DNA of 64,000 bases from Thermohalobaculum sp963822985 (lineage in GTDB: Bacteria > Pseudomonadota > Alphaproteobacteria > Rhodobacterales > Rhodobacteraceae), in NCBI GenBank assembly GCA_963822985.1, contig CAWGJU010000003.1, forward strand, positions 186,001 to 250,000, given 5' to 3'. Every line of letters begins with the position of its first letter. Position 1 is the first letter of the stretch. This document shows positions 18,004 through 27,122 of the stretch, one piece after another. The notes below the pieces were generated by a model. That model made no database searches, had not been told where the DNA came from, and saw only the letters and a program-made list of their open reading frames with translations. The position numbers were made by a program, and so were the translations under genes.

Positions 18004-18429
18004 TCAGCCCCGCTTCGGCGGCACGGCATAGCTCACCGCCGCATGCGCCACGGGATCGGCGACACCCGCCGAACGGACCAGCACGTCGCCCGTCGCGAGC
18101 GTGCGGCCAAGCTTGAGGATGCGCGCCTCGGCCCGCAGATCGGCGGCGGGCGGCTTGCGCAGGAAGTTGATCGTCAGCGTGGTCGTGACCGTCAGCGGCT
18201 CGCGCCCGATCATCGCCAGCACGGCGATGTAAAAGGCGTAGTCGGCGATGGCGAACATGGTCGGCCCGCTGACCGTGCCGCCGGGCCGCAGATGGCGCTC
18301 GTCGATCGCCTGGGTCACCACCGCCGCCATGGCTGCGACCGAAGCGATGCGATAGACGCCCGCCTGCTGCGGAAAGACCTCGTCGGAGAAGGCGGCCACC
18401 TCCTCCGCCGTCAGCATCGGCGCATGCAT
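18004..18429 (-). CDS. PaaI-type hotdog-fold thioesterase
   Basis: A 141-residue acyl-CoA thioesterase candidate of the hotdog fold. The central helix motif RPGGTVSGPTMFAIADYAFY (about 60-80) is typical of PaaI-like proteins, in which the Asp of this helix activates the water. Such enzymes release CoA from acyl- or phenylacetyl-CoA derivatives. ATG at 18429 has AGGGG just upstream; a second in-frame ATG lies four codons in. It is divergent from an enoyl-CoA hydratase gene with 86 bp between starts, hinting at shared acyl-CoA metabolism. Confidence 0.8.
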   Translation of the reverse strand: MHAPMLTAEEVAAFSDEVFPQQAGVYRIASVAAMAAVVTQAIDERHLRPGGTVSGPTMFAIADYAFYIAVLAMIGREPLTVTTTLTINFLRKPPAADLRAEARILKLGRTLATGDVLVRSAGVADPVAHAAVSYAVPPKRG

Positions 18430-18515
18430 GCTTGACCCCTCCGCCTCGCCCGCCCATCCTGTCGGCAGACCGTCTAGGCCGGGCACCGCCCGCCGGGCAA
18501 GCCCGGGAGACCAGC

Positions 18516-19337
18516 ATGACCGCTCCATCCGCCTCCGAACCGGCGTCCGAAATGCTGCTGCGGCACGACGCCGACGCGGTCGCGACGCTCACGCTGAACC
18601 GGCCCGACCGGCTGAACGCGCTGAGCGAGGCCCTGATCGCCGCGCTGCAGGCCGAGCTCGACCGCATCTCCGGCGACCGCTCGGTCAAGGCCGTGATCCT
18701 CCGGGGCGCCGGCCGCGCCTTTTGCGCCGGGCACGACCTGCGCGAGATGCAGGCGGACCGCCAGGCGCCGGATGGCGGGCGCGAGGCCTACCAGGCGCTG
18801 TTCGCCCGCTGCTCGCGGATGATGACGACGATCCCGCGGCTGCCCCAGCCGGTCATCGCCGAGGTGCAGGGCGTGGCTGCGGCCGCCGGCTGCCAGCTGG
18901 TGGCCTCCTGCGACATGGCCGTCGCCTCGACAAGCGCGCGGTTCGGCGTCAACGGCGTCAACATCGGCCTTTTCTGCTCGACGCCGATGGTGGCGCTGAG
19001 CCGCAACATGCCGCGCAAGCAGGTGTTCGAGCTGCTGACGACGGGCGAGTTGCTCGACGCCCCTGCCGCCCGCGAGCTCGGCCTCGTCAACCGCGTGGTG
19101 CCGGACGACCGCCTCGCCGACGAGACACGCGCGCTGGCCAACGCCGTCGCCTCCAAGCTGGCCTCGGCCGTGCGCGTCGGCAAACGCGCGTTCTACGAAC
19201 AGCTCGAGATGACGCTGGATGCCGCCTACGCCCACACCGGCCGCGTCATCGCCGAGAACATGATGCAGCCCGACACCGCGGAGGCGATCCAGGCCTTCAT
19301 CGAAAAGCGACCGCCCCGCGGCATCGACGGAGGATGA
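18516..19337 (+). CDS. Enoyl-CoA hydratase/isomerase family protein
   Basis: A 273-residue crotonase-superfamily protein. Oxyanion-hole segments are visible as AFCAGHDLREM (about 70) and EVQGVAAAAGCQLV (about 120), followed by FGVNGVNIGLFCSTP. The sequence around GHDLREM and the NMPRKQVFELLTTG segment are closest to the ECHDC3-like branch. It probably hydrates or isomerises an enoyl-CoA, substrate unknown. The GGGAGA at 18505-18510 and family alignment support ATG at 18516. It is divergent from a thioesterase. Confidence 0.88.
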   Translation: MTAPSASEPASEMLLRHDADAVATLTLNRPDRLNALSEALIAALQAELDRISGDRSVKAVILRGAGRAFCAGHDLREMQADRQAPDGGREAYQALFARCSRMMTTIPRLPQPVIAEVQGVAAAAGCQLVASCDMAVASTSARFGVNGVNIGLFCSTPMVALSRNMPRKQVFELLTTGELLDAPAARELGLVNRVVPDDRLADETRALANAVASKLASAVRVGKRAFYEQLEMTLDAAYAHTGRVIAENMMQPDTAEAIQAFIEKRPPRGIDGG

Positions 19338-19392
19338 ACCGGGGCTGAGACAACAGCGGCCGACACGCGGCAACTTTCCCGAGCCCGCGAGC

Positions 19393-19459
19393 GTTCCAAT
19401 TCACGGATGGCCATGTTCCTGCATGGTCAAATCCTGAATGGATCGGAGCGGATTGGAAC
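19393..19459 (+). other. Nested inverted repeat, possible structured RNA or terminator
   Basis: A 67-nt segment folds as nested arms. GTTCCAAT (19393-19400) pairs perfectly with ATTGGAAC (19452-19459). TCA-C-GGAT pairs with ATCC-TGA around one bulged C, and CCATG (19411-19415) pairs with CATGG (19422-19426) around a 6-base loop. It lies between the enoyl-CoA hydratase stop and a small open frame at 19469. No T run follows, so a simple terminator is not obvious. Confidence 0.4.
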
Positions 19460-19468
19460 AGAAAGCCG

Positions 19469-19684
19469 ATGACGACGACTGCCTATGTTTTGGGTGCGGC
19501 GCTCGTGGTGGCCGCCGAGCTTGTTTTCGCCCTCGCGCACTTTGACAGTTCGGCCGTGTCGGACCGGGCGACGCGCGTCGAGGACCGCCTGGATCGCGAA
19601 TTGCACCATTGGGTGCTTTCATCGCCGGGCGAGCGGCCGCAGGGTTCGACCGCCGAGCACGACGGGGCCGGCTCGTCGACCTGA
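19469..19684 (+). CDS. Possible small membrane protein, 71 residues
   Basis: The frame encodes one hydrophobic segment (AYVLGAALVVAAELVFALAHF, about 5-25) and a polar, charged C-terminal half. I recognise no family. No good ribosome-binding site precedes the ATG (only AGAAAG), and the frame ends near the 3' end of ctaA on the opposite strand, so it may be chance. The structured segment just upstream makes it worth keeping as a candidate. Confidence 0.3.
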   Translation: MTTTAYVLGAALVVAAELVFALAHFDSSAVSDRATRVEDRLDRELHHWVLSSPGERPQGSTAEHDGAGSST

Positions 19685-19706
19685 TGACGGCCAGCAGCCG
19701 CGGCGA

Positions 19707-20819
19707 TCAGCGCTCGATGCGCTGCTCCGACGGGTAGGCCGCGGCGAAGCGCGCCCGCAGAAGCACAAAGGTGACGAGGAGCGCGCCGGCCTGATGCGGC
19801 AGGGCGAGGGCGAGCGGCGCGGCGTTCATGACGGTGAAGATCCCGATGGCGGCCTGGCCGAAGACCGCCGCACCGGTCAGCAGCACCCAATGGCCGACGA
19901 CACGATGCCCGGTCCGCGCCCGCCAGACGAAGAACGCCGTCACAACCACCAGCAGATAGGCGATGATCCGGTGGTCGAACTGGGCGAGCGCCGGATTTTC
20001 GAAGAAGTTGTGCCAGGCGGGCGAGAGGTCGAAGGCCTCTGGCGGTAGGAACGACCCTTCCATCAGCGGCCAGTCGACATAGCCGCGGCCGGCGTCGAGC
20101 CCGGCGACCAGCGCGCCTGATAGGATCTGCACGAAGACCAGCGCGCCGAGCCAGCCCGTCCAGCCCATCACGCGCCCGATGCGCCGCCGGCGCGCGGCCA
20201 GCGTCGCCACCTCGTCGAGCCGGACGCGCAGCGCCAGCCAGACCAGCAGTGCGAAGATCGCAAAGGCGAGGCCCAGATGCAGCATCAGCCGATAGGGCGC
20301 AACGTCGAGCCGCCCGCTGAGGCCCGAGGCGACCATCCACCAGCCGAGCCCGGCCTGCACGGCGCCGAGCGCGCCCGGCAGCAGGAGCCGCCCCGTCCAA
20401 CCCCGCGGCACCGCGCGCCTGACGATAAACCAGACAAGTCCCGCCACCCAGACGAGACCGATGCCCCGGCCGAGCTGCCGGTGCGCCCATTCCCACCAGT
20501 AGATCGGCTTGAAGTCCGCCAGCGTCATCCAGGCGTTCTGCTCCTGGAACTCGGTGGTCGCCTGGTAGGCGGCGAAGGCCCGCTCCCACTCCGCATCCGA
20601 AAGCGGCGGCAGGACGCCCATGACGGGCGCCCATTCGGTGATCGAGAGCCCGGAATCCGTCAGCCGCGTCGCCCCGCCGACCAGCACCATGGCCGCGACC
20701 AGCGCCGCCAGCAGCCATAGCCAGAGGGAGATCGCCCGGCGCGCCGGCTCCCGCGCGGCCGCCGCGACCGGCGCCGCGCGCTTCTCGCCAACCTCTTCGA
20801 AGACCGACCGCTTCGCCAT
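19707..20819 (-). CDS. ctaA: Heme A synthase (COX15/CtaA)
   Basis: A 370-residue inner-membrane enzyme that oxidises the C8 methyl group of heme O to a formyl group, giving heme A for cytochrome aa3 oxidase. Eight hydrophobic helices can be counted. Alphaproteobacterial-type motifs are LVGGATRLTDSGLSITEW (about 47-64), WWEWAHRQLGR, MLHLGLAFAI, FDHRIIAYLL and LPHQAGALL, which contain the heme-ligating His residues. ATG at 20819 is chosen over a Met nine codons earlier, as the family starts near here. The gene stands alone in the window. Confidence 0.94.
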   Translation of the reverse strand: MAKRSVFEEVGEKRAAPVAAAAREPARRAISLWLWLLAALVAAMVLVGGATRLTDSGLSITEWAPVMGVLPPLSDAEWERAFAAYQATTEFQEQNAWMTLADFKPIYWWEWAHRQLGRGIGLVWVAGLVWFIVRRAVPRGWTGRLLLPGALGAVQAGLGWWMVASGLSGRLDVAPYRLMLHLGLAFAIFALLVWLALRVRLDEVATLAARRRRIGRVMGWTGWLGALVFVQILSGALVAGLDAGRGYVDWPLMEGSFLPPEAFDLSPAWHNFFENPALAQFDHRIIAYLLVVVTAFFVWRARTGHRVVGHWVLLTGAAVFGQAAIGIFTVMNAAPLALALPHQAGALLVTFVLLRARFAAAYPSEQRIER

Positions 20820-20951
20820 GACCGCCCTGCCGCTTGCCCGCGGCACACCTAGCGGCGGCGGTGCGGTCCGACAAGCAGGGCGCCGGCAGACGCTACCTTC
20901 CGCCGTCTGTCTTTGACGCCTTCTTCCTCGGCTTCGGGGGAGCTCTGACCA

Positions 20952-21710
20952 CTATCGCCGCCGCTTCGGCCCCTCCGCCAGGGCGCGGATCACGCCCCAG
21001 AGGGTGCGGACCTCCTGATCGGTCAGCGGCGCGCGGCGAAAGAGGTTATGGAGGTTGGCGACCATCGCCGCCCGCTTGTGCTCGGGAAAGAAGAAGCCGG
21101 CGGCGTCGAGCTCGGCCGTCAGATGGTCGAGCATCCGGCCCACATCCGCGCTGGCGGCGCGCTCCGGCGCCTCGGCGGCCACCTCCTCGCCTTGGCGGCG
21201 CCATTCATAGGCCATCAGCAGCGCAGATTGCGCTAGGTTCATCGAGGCGAAGGCCGGGTTGACCGGCACGGTGATGATCGTGTCCGCCAGCACGACGTCC
21301 TCATTGCCGAGCCCGGCGCGCTCGGGCCCGAACAAGACGGCGACCCGGCCCCCTGCCGCGACAATACCGCGCGCCTCGGCCATCGCCGCCTCGGGCGTCA
21401 GCACGCGCTTGGTCATCTCGCGCGGCCGCGCCGTTGTGGCATAGACAGTGCCGCAATCGGCGACAGCCTCGGCCGTCGTTGCAAAGAGCCGCGCCTCGTC
21501 GAGCAGCCCGCCCGCGCCGCTGGCCATCGCGACAGCGTCGGGGTTGGGCCAGCCGTCGCGAGGCGCGACAAGCCGCAGGCCGCGCAGGCCAAAGTTCCAC
21601 ATCGCCCGCGCTGTCGCGCCGATGTTCTCGCCGAGCTGCGGCTGGACCAGCACGAAGGCCGGTCCTTCGGGCGACCAGGCGGCGCCACGGCTGCGGTCAG
21701 TGCCCGCCAT
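20952..21710 (-). CDS. trmJ: tRNA/rRNA methyltransferase, TrmJ-type SPOUT protein
   Basis: A 252-residue SPOUT methyltransferase that 2'-O-methylates position 32 of tRNAs (TrmJ) or a related site. N-terminal motif FVLVQPQLGENIGATARAMWNFG and the knot motifs AVLFGPERAGLGNEDV and PVNPAFASMNLAQSALLMAYEW are visible. The C-terminal helical extension of about 60 residues is the TrmJ-type arm. ATG at 21710 is used; a GTG lies one codon upstream. Assignment to TrmJ over other TrmH-family enzymes rests on the arm and length. Confidence 0.85.
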   Translation of the reverse strand: MAGTDRSRGAAWSPEGPAFVLVQPQLGENIGATARAMWNFGLRGLRLVAPRDGWPNPDAVAMASGAGGLLDEARLFATTAEAVADCGTVYATTARPREMTKRVLTPEAAMAEARGIVAAGGRVAVLFGPERAGLGNEDVVLADTIITVPVNPAFASMNLAQSALLMAYEWRRQGEEVAAEAPERAASADVGRMLDHLTAELDAAGFFFPEHKRAAMVANLHNLFRRAPLTDQEVRTLWGVIRALAEGPKRRR

Positions 21711-21903
21711 CACAGGCCGCCGGCGCGCCGCATCGCGCCGATCGCGCCCGGACAGAAGCCGATCCGGGCGCCGAGACGCAAACGGGCCGAAACCAACGCC
21801 GCCCGCTCGCCCGGAGGCAAAGCTGCCGAAAGAAGATCAACGACAAGTTGCGCCCGAATCATGTATACGCATTTCTACCTAGAAGCGGAGTGGGAGAGAC
21901 GTC

Positions 21904-22305
21904 ATGCCGACCGATACCGCGCCCCAGGATCGGGGCACGCCACCATTCGCGATGCCGCCCTTCGATGCGGCGCAGATGATCGAGACGAACCAGCGCGCCA
22001 TGCGCGCCGCGTTGGACGCTCAGAGCCAAGGCTTCCAGTGCGCGGCAAAGATGGGCACCTCGGTTTTCGAGTTCATCCAGCGTCGGTTGGAACACGACGC
22101 CGAGCTGGCGCGCCGGCTGGGTGCGGCAAAGGCGCCCGAGGACGCCTATAGCGCCTATCACGACTTTCTCGGCACGGCGATGCGGCACTACGCTGACGAG
22201 TTCTCGACGCTGGGCTCGCTCTATGTCGACCAGACGCGCGAGGCGTTGCAGCACGCCGAGCGTCAGGTCGACGAGCTGGCGCGGCCCGCGATGGCCGCCG
22301 AGTAG
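21904..22305 (+). CDS. Phasin-family protein
   Basis: A 133-residue helical protein with phasin character: FDAAQMIETNQRAMRAALDAQSQGFQ, followed by amphipathic segments ending in VDELARPAM. Phasins coat polyhydroxyalkanoate granules and prevent their coalescence. ATG at 21904 has GGGAGAG directly upstream. No PHA synthase or depolymerase is in the window, so the granule link is from family knowledge only. It is convergent with icd. Confidence 0.75.
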   Translation: MPTDTAPQDRGTPPFAMPPFDAAQMIETNQRAMRAALDAQSQGFQCAAKMGTSVFEFIQRRLEHDAELARRLGAAKAPEDAYSAYHDFLGTAMRHYADEFSTLGSLYVDQTREALQHAERQVDELARPAMAAE

Positions 22306-22370
22306 CGTCGTGGCGAGACGGGCTCCGGGCGGCGCGGGCGCGCCGGCCGGGGCCTTCGCCCGCCCGACGT

Positions 22371-23583
22371 TCAGCTTAGCGCTCGGTTGAGGTTCTCGTC
22401 GACCTTCTCCAGGAAGCCCATCGTCGTCAGCCATTTCTGGTCGGGGCCCACCAGCAGCGCCAGATCCTTGGTCATGAAGCCAGACTCCACCGTCTCTACG
22501 ACGACGCGCTCCAGCGTGGTGGCAAAGGTCATCAGCGCCTCGTTGCCGTCGAGCTTGGCGCGGTGCTTCAGCCCGCCCGTCCAAGCGTAGATCGAGGCGA
22601 TCGAGTTCGTCGAGGTCTGCTCGCCGCTGCTGGTGCTGGCGGTAGTGCCGCGTCACCGTGCCGTGCGCCGCCTCGGCCTCGACGACCTTGCCGTCCGGCG
22701 TCATCAGCACGGAGGTCATCAGGCCGAGCGAGCCGAAGCCCTGCGCCACCGTGTCGGACTGCACGTCGCCGTCATAGTTCTTGCAGGCCCAGACAAAGCC
22801 GCCCGACCACTTCATCGCGCAGGCGACCATGTCGTCGATCAGCCGGTGCTCGTAGGTGATCTTCTTGGCCTTGAACTGGTCGGCGAACTCGGCGTCGAAG
22901 ACCTCCTGGAACAGGTCCTTGAAACGGCCGTCATAGGCCTTGAGGATGGTGTTCTTGGTCGAGAGGTAGACCGGCCAGCCCATCATCAGGCCGTAGTTGA
23001 AGCTCGCCCGGGCGAAATCGCGGATCGACTCGTCGAGGTTGTACATCGCCATCGCCACGCCGCTTCCCGGCGCCTGATAGACCTCGTGCTCGATGACTTG
23101 TCCGTCCTCGCCGACGAACTTGATCGTGAGTGTTCCCTTGCCGGGGAACAGGAAGTCCGTCGCGCGGTACTGGTCGCCGAAGGCGTGGCGGCCGATGACG
23201 ATCGGCTCGGTCCAGCCGGGGACGAGGCGGGGCACGTTGCGGCAGATGATCGGCTGGCGGAAGACGACGCCGCCCAGGATGTTGCGGATGGTGCCGTTCG
23301 GGCTGCGCCACATCTTTTTCAGGCCGAATTCTTTGACGCGGTCCTCGTCGGGCGTGATCGTCGCGCATTTGACGCCGACGCCCACCTCCTTGATCTTCTC
23401 GGCGGCATCGATCGTGATCTGGTCGTCGGTGGCGTCGCGGCTCTCCATGCCGAGGTCGTAGTAGAGGAGCTGGAGGTCCAGATAGGGCAGGATCAGCTTG
23501 TCCTTGATGAACTGCCAGATGATGCGGGTCATCTCGTCGCCGTCGAGCTCGACGACCGGGTTCTCGACCTTGATCTTCGCCAT
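22371..23583 (-). CDS. icd: NADP-dependent isocitrate dehydrogenase, one frameshift
   Basis: Isocitrate dehydrogenase of the TCA cycle, about 403 residues, homodimeric type found in Alphaproteobacteria and eukaryotes. Frame one gives MAKIKVENPVVELDGDEMTR through ATDFLFPGKGTL and EAAHGTVTRHY. At about 22625-22633 one extra base sits in a CAGCAGCGGCGAG context, after which a new frame continues smoothly (QTSTNSIASIYAWT to NLNRALS) to a stop at 22371. Removing one base gives the expected length, so a sequencing error is likelier than inactivation of a central enzyme. ATG at 23583 is the family start. Confidence 0.93.
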
Positions 23584-23672
23584 CTGCCTGCCCTCTCTTG
23601 CCGATTTGCCGGCGGAGACTAGGCGGGTTGCCGGGGCGCAGCAATGGCCGGCCGCTGCAGGAGCGTTCTGCT

Positions 23673-24497
23673 ATGAGGAACAGGCACTTACGGCGGCTGC
23701 GGATGGGGCTGCTGACGCTTTCGGGGCTTCGGACCCAAGGCTTCTTCGCGCCCTACCGCTATGCCAGCGGGGTCATTCCGCCCTCCGGCTATCCCGAGAT
23801 CGAGGCGGTGTTCGCCGCGGCCGGGCTGGGCGATGCGCTCGATCGGGTAGAGGGCGCCGCCGCGGGTCTCGGCGCCTTGAACGGCCCGCCGCCCGAGCCG
23901 CGCTGGGGTCAGAGCTGGTTTCCGCGGCTGGATGCCGCCGCGGCCTATGCGCTGGTGCTGCAGGCTCGTCCGGCGCGGATCGTCGAGGTTGGGTCGGGGC
24001 ACTCGACGCGGTTCCTGGCCCGTGCGGCGCGCGAGACGGGGGCGCCCGTCGCGATCACCTGCATCGACCCGGCGCCGCGGGCGACGCTCGACGGTCTGCC
24101 GATCGACTGGCGCCGCGAGGTGCTGGGGCCCGGACACCTGCCGCTCTTCGCCGGGTTGGGGCCGGGCGATATTGCCTTCTTCGACAGCTCTCACCTGCTC
24201 TGGCCCGGGACGGATGTCGACCTGATGCTGAACCGGATCCTGCCGGCACTGGCCGCCGGCGTCCTCGTCCACATCCACGACGTCTTCCTGCCCGACCCCT
24301 ATCCCGCGGACTGGGCCTGGCGCGGCTACACCGAGCAGCTGGGCCTCGCCGGCTATCTCACCGGCCCCGGCTGGCAGCTGGTCTGGGCCAGCCACTATGC
24401 GGTGGCCCGGCTGGCGGCGGCGGAGCGACCGGCCATCGCCGCGCTGCCTCTGGGGCCAGGAGCGCGGGAATCGAGCCTGTGGCTGCGGCGGCTGTGA
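23673..24497 (+). CDS. Class I SAM-dependent methyltransferase-like protein
   Basis: A 274-residue protein with a Rossmann-type methyltransferase core: IVEVGSGHSTRFLARAA (motif I, about 108-124), AITCIDPAP (motif II) and DIAFFDSSH. The later segment VHIHDVFLPDPYP resembles the methyltransferase-24-like group found in surface-polysaccharide and small-molecule loci. Substrate unknown. ATG at 23673 follows GCAGGAGC. It is divergent from icd (89 bp between starts) and convergent with livF. Confidence 0.7.
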   Translation: MRNRHLRRLRMGLLTLSGLRTQGFFAPYRYASGVIPPSGYPEIEAVFAAAGLGDALDRVEGAAAGLGALNGPPPEPRWGQSWFPRLDAAAAYALVLQARPARIVEVGSGHSTRFLARAARETGAPVAITCIDPAPRATLDGLPIDWRREVLGPGHLPLFAGLGPGDIAFFDSSHLLWPGTDVDLMLNRILPALAAGVLVHIHDVFLPDPYPADWAWRGYTEQLGLAGYLTGPGWQLVWASHYAVARLAAAERPAIAALPLGPGARESSLWLRRL

Positions 24498-24503
24498 CCT
24501 TGC

Positions 24504-24549
24504 CCAGGCCTCTCCCCCGGCCTCTCTCCGATGCGGAGAGGGGGGCCTG
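24504..24549. terminator. Bidirectional hairpin between convergent methyltransferase gene and livF
   Basis: CAGGCC (24505-24510) pairs with GGCCTG (24543-24548), and inside it CTCTCC (24524-24529) pairs with GGAGAG around the loop GATGC. It sits 7 bp after the plus-strand stop and just beyond the livF stop on the other strand, the position expected of a shared terminator, though without a T run. Confidence 0.45.
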
Positions 24550-24552
24550 CGC

Positions 24553-25245
24553 CTAGATACCGAGCCACCGGGCTTGGGCGGCCGTATCGGCGCGGATCTC
24601 GGCGGGCCCGCCCTCCCACACCACCCGGCCGCGCCCGAGCACGGCGACGCGGTCGGCGAGCGAGGTGGCGAAGCCGAAGTTCTGCTCGACCAGGAGCAGC
24701 GTCAGGCCCGAGCGACGGAGCTCGGCGAGCGTGTCGTGGATCTGCCGGACGATGATCGGCGCCAGCCCCTCGGTCGGCTCGTCGAGCAGCAGGAGCCGCG
24801 GGTTCATCAACAGCGCGCGGGCGATCGCCAACATCTGCTGCTCGCCGCCCGATAGCTGGGCGCCGCCGTTCGAGAGCCGCTCGGCGAGGCGCGGAAAGAG
24901 GCCGAGCACGCGCTCGACCGTCCAGGGGCCGGGGAAACGGCGCGACGCCAGCGACAAGTTCTCGGAGACCGTCAGCGAGGGGAAGATGTCGCGCGTCTCC
25001 GGCACATAGGCGAGGCCAAGCCGGGCGATCCGATGCGGGGCCTTGCCGAGGAACTGCTCCCCGGCAAGCTCGACCCTGCCGGACGTCGCGCGCACGAGCC
25101 CCATGATCGCCTTCAGCGTCGTCGTCTTGCCGGCGCCGTTGCGGCCGAGAAGGGCGGTCACCTGCCCCTCCGGCACCGTGAGTGACAGCCCGTGCAGCAC
25201 GCGCGTCTCGCCATAGCCGGCGTGCAGGTCGGCGATGTCGAGCAC
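24553..25245 (-). CDS. livF: Branched-chain/aromatic-acid ABC transporter ATPase, LivF type
   Basis: A 230-residue ABC ATPase powering a Liv-type importer. Walker A LGRNGAGKTT (about 34-43), signature LSGGEQQ (about 132) and Walker B LLLDEPTEGLAP (about 155) are intact. The short form with no C-terminal extension is LivF. The start is GTG at 25245, giving the family N-terminus. It is the last gene of the livK-H-M-G-F unit; a C-run hairpin lies between it and livG. The divergent benzoate-CoA ligase suggests an aromatic acid as substrate. Confidence 0.9.
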   Translation of the reverse strand: MLDIADLHAGYGETRVLHGLSLTVPEGQVTALLGRNGAGKTTTLKAIMGLVRATSGRVELAGEQFLGKAPHRIARLGLAYVPETRDIFPSLTVSENLSLASRRFPGPWTVERVLGLFPRLAERLSNGGAQLSGGEQQMLAIARALLMNPRLLLLDEPTEGLAPIIVRQIHDTLAELRRSGLTLLLVEQNFGFATSLADRVAVLGRGRVVWEGGPAEIRADTAAQARWLGI

Positions 25246-25260
25246 CCGCCCCCTCCCTAA

Positions 25261-25283
25261 CCCTCCCCCCCGCGGGGGGAGGG
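25261..25283. repeat. CCCTCCCCCC hairpin between livG and livF
   Basis: A 10-bp perfect stem, CCCTCCCCCC with GGGGGGAGGG, around a 3-base loop in the 135-bp gap between two genes of one operon. Similar CTCCCC...GGGGAG stems occur at 24521-24543 and 57921-57941, so this looks like an interspersed palindrome family. Confidence 0.5.
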
Positions 25284-25380
25284 GATGCCGTCGAGCGGCT
25301 TGGCCTGCGTCATGACAAGGTCGACGCGGGGCCGTGTCGCCGCAGAAGACGTGCCGATGCCGGGAACGGTGGCGGCGGGT

Positions 25381-26124
25381 TCAGGCATCGACCCAGCCCC
25401 CGAGATAGATTTCGCGCAGCAGCGGCGAGGCGCGGGCCTCGGCCGGGCTGCCCTCGAAGACCAGCTCGCCGCTGTTCAGTACACTGACCCGGTCAGCGAT
25501 GTCGAAGGCCAGGTCCATGTCGTGCTCGATGATCAGCACCGTCAGCCCGCGCGGCAGCGCGTGCAGCAGGCCGTGGAACGCCGCGACCATCTCCGGGCCG
25601 ACGCCGGAGGTCGGCTCGTCCATCATCAGCACGCGCGGCCTGGTGGCGAGCGCGAGCCCGACCTCGAGCTGGCGGCGCGGCCCATAGGCGATTTCGTCGA
25701 CCGGGGCGTCGAGGAGCTCGGTCAGGCCGACCCGGGCGGCGGTCTCGGCGACGATCTCGCGCACCGCCACGTCGGCGAAGCTGTCGCGCAGCAAGGCGCC
25801 GTCCCGACCCTGCGCGGTGGCGGCCGCGAGCGACAGGTTCTCGGCCACGGTCAACCCGGGCAGGAGGTTGTTCTTCTGATAGCTGCGGGCGAGGCCGGCG
25901 CGGGCGCGCGCATGCACCGGCAGGCGGGTTATGTCGCCACCGTCGAGCAGCACGGAGCCCGCATCGGGCCGAAGCTCGCCTGCCAGCAGGTTGAAGAGCG
26001 TCGTCTTGCCCGCGCCGTTCGGGCCGAGGACGACGCGCCGCTCGCCAGGCTCGAGCGCCAGCGAGACGTTCCGCACGACGCTGAGCGCCCCGAAGCTCTT
26101 GGAGAGGTCCCGCGCCTCAAGCAT
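25381..26124 (-). CDS. livG: Branched-chain/aromatic-acid ABC transporter ATPase, LivG type
   Basis: A 247-residue ATPase with Walker A LGPNGAGKTT (about 32-41), Walker B LMMDEPTSGVGPE (about 166) and the H-loop IIEHDMDLAF. The signature region reads AYGPRRQLEV, in place of the usual YGxQR form, a common LivG variant. ATG at 26124 is preferred; an in-frame TTG at 26136 would add four residues. It begins 24 bp after the livM stop. Confidence 0.9.
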   Translation of the reverse strand: MLEARDLSKSFGALSVVRNVSLALEPGERRVVLGPNGAGKTTLFNLLAGELRPDAGSVLLDGGDITRLPVHARARAGLARSYQKNNLLPGLTVAENLSLAAATAQGRDGALLRDSFADVAVREIVAETAARVGLTELLDAPVDEIAYGPRRQLEVGLALATRPRVLMMDEPTSGVGPEMVAAFHGLLHALPRGLTVLIIEHDMDLAFDIADRVSVLNSGELVFEGSPAEARASPLLREIYLGGWVDA

Positions 26125-26148
26125 GGTGGGCTTCAATCATCGTCGGCC

Positions 26149-27108
26149 TCAAGCATGGCGCGCGGCGCGCCGCCGGGCCAGCCGGTCCTCGAGCGTGCCG
26201 TAGATCCCCCGGCCGCCTGAGACGACGACGGCGATCAGCACGAGGCCGACGAAAAGGTGCCAGTAATCGGTCTGGCCCTGCACCTCGTGCTTGAGGAAGA
26301 CGAAGACGGCCGCGCCCAGCACGGGGCCGATCAGCGTGCCGAGCCCGCCCAGGATGACGACGACCAGCGCCTCGCCGGAAACGGTCCAGTGCAGGAGCCC
26401 CGGCGAGATGAACTGCGTGTGCTGGGCGGCCATGGCGCCGGCGAGCCCCGCCAGCGCGCCGGACAGGCCGAAGGCATTGGCCTTGTGCTGGCGGACGGCG
26501 AGGCCGAGCGCCCGCATCCGGCCTTCGTTGGCGCGGATGCCGACGAGCGTCCGGCCGAAGCCGGAGGTCAGCAGCCAGGCGGCGGCGGCATAGGCGAGCG
26601 CGGCAAGCGCGACCGCGAAGAGGGCGAAGCTGCGCAAGTCGGCAAGGTCGACGCCCAGCCCCGATAGGTCGAGGCGCGGAATGCCGAACATGCCGTCGTC
26701 GCCGCCGAGCGTCCGGCTCTCGAAAACCCACACATGGGCCATCTGGCCGAAGGCGAGTGTTGCCATGATGAAGAAGATGCCCTGCGTCCGCGCCGTGACG
26801 GCGCCGATCGCCCAGGCCAGGCCCGCACTGGCGAGCACGGCGGCGACGAGCCCCAGCGGCGCCCCCTGCCCGGCCAGCAGCGTCACCGCGGCGAAGACAT
26901 AGGCGCCCGTGCCGAACAGCGCCCCATGCGCCAGGCTGACCATGCCGCCATAGCCGGCCACCAGGTCCAGGCTGATGGCGAGGATGGCGAGGATGGCAAC
27001 CTCGGTTAGCAGCTCGCGGCCGAAATAGCCGGCCGTCAGGCCATAGGCGACACCGGCGGCGAGCAGCAGCCCCGCGGTCGCGGTCTTGAGCGCCGTCTGG
27101 CGGAACAT
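26149..27108 (-). CDS. livM: Liv-type ABC transporter permease, LivM
   Basis: A 319-residue permease with about nine hydrophobic helices. LivM motifs are visible: ISLDLVAGYGGMVSLAHGALFG, TARTQGIFFIMATLAFGQM and GIRANEGRMRALGL followed by FGLSGALAGLAGAM. ATG at 27108 follows GGAGG at a normal distance. It starts 14 bp after livH, which together with livG, livF and livK forms one minus-strand transport operon. Confidence 0.92.
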   Translation of the reverse strand: MFRQTALKTATAGLLLAAGVAYGLTAGYFGRELLTEVAILAILAISLDLVAGYGGMVSLAHGALFGTGAYVFAAVTLLAGQGAPLGLVAAVLASAGLAWAIGAVTARTQGIFFIMATLAFGQMAHVWVFESRTLGGDDGMFGIPRLDLSGLGVDLADLRSFALFAVALAALAYAAAAWLLTSGFGRTLVGIRANEGRMRALGLAVRQHKANAFGLSGALAGLAGAMAAQHTQFISPGLLHWTVSGEALVVVILGGLGTLIGPVLGAAVFVFLKHEVQGQTDYWHLFVGLVLIAVVVSGGRGIYGTLEDRLARRRAARHA

Positions 27109-27122
27109 GCGGGCCTCCGAAC

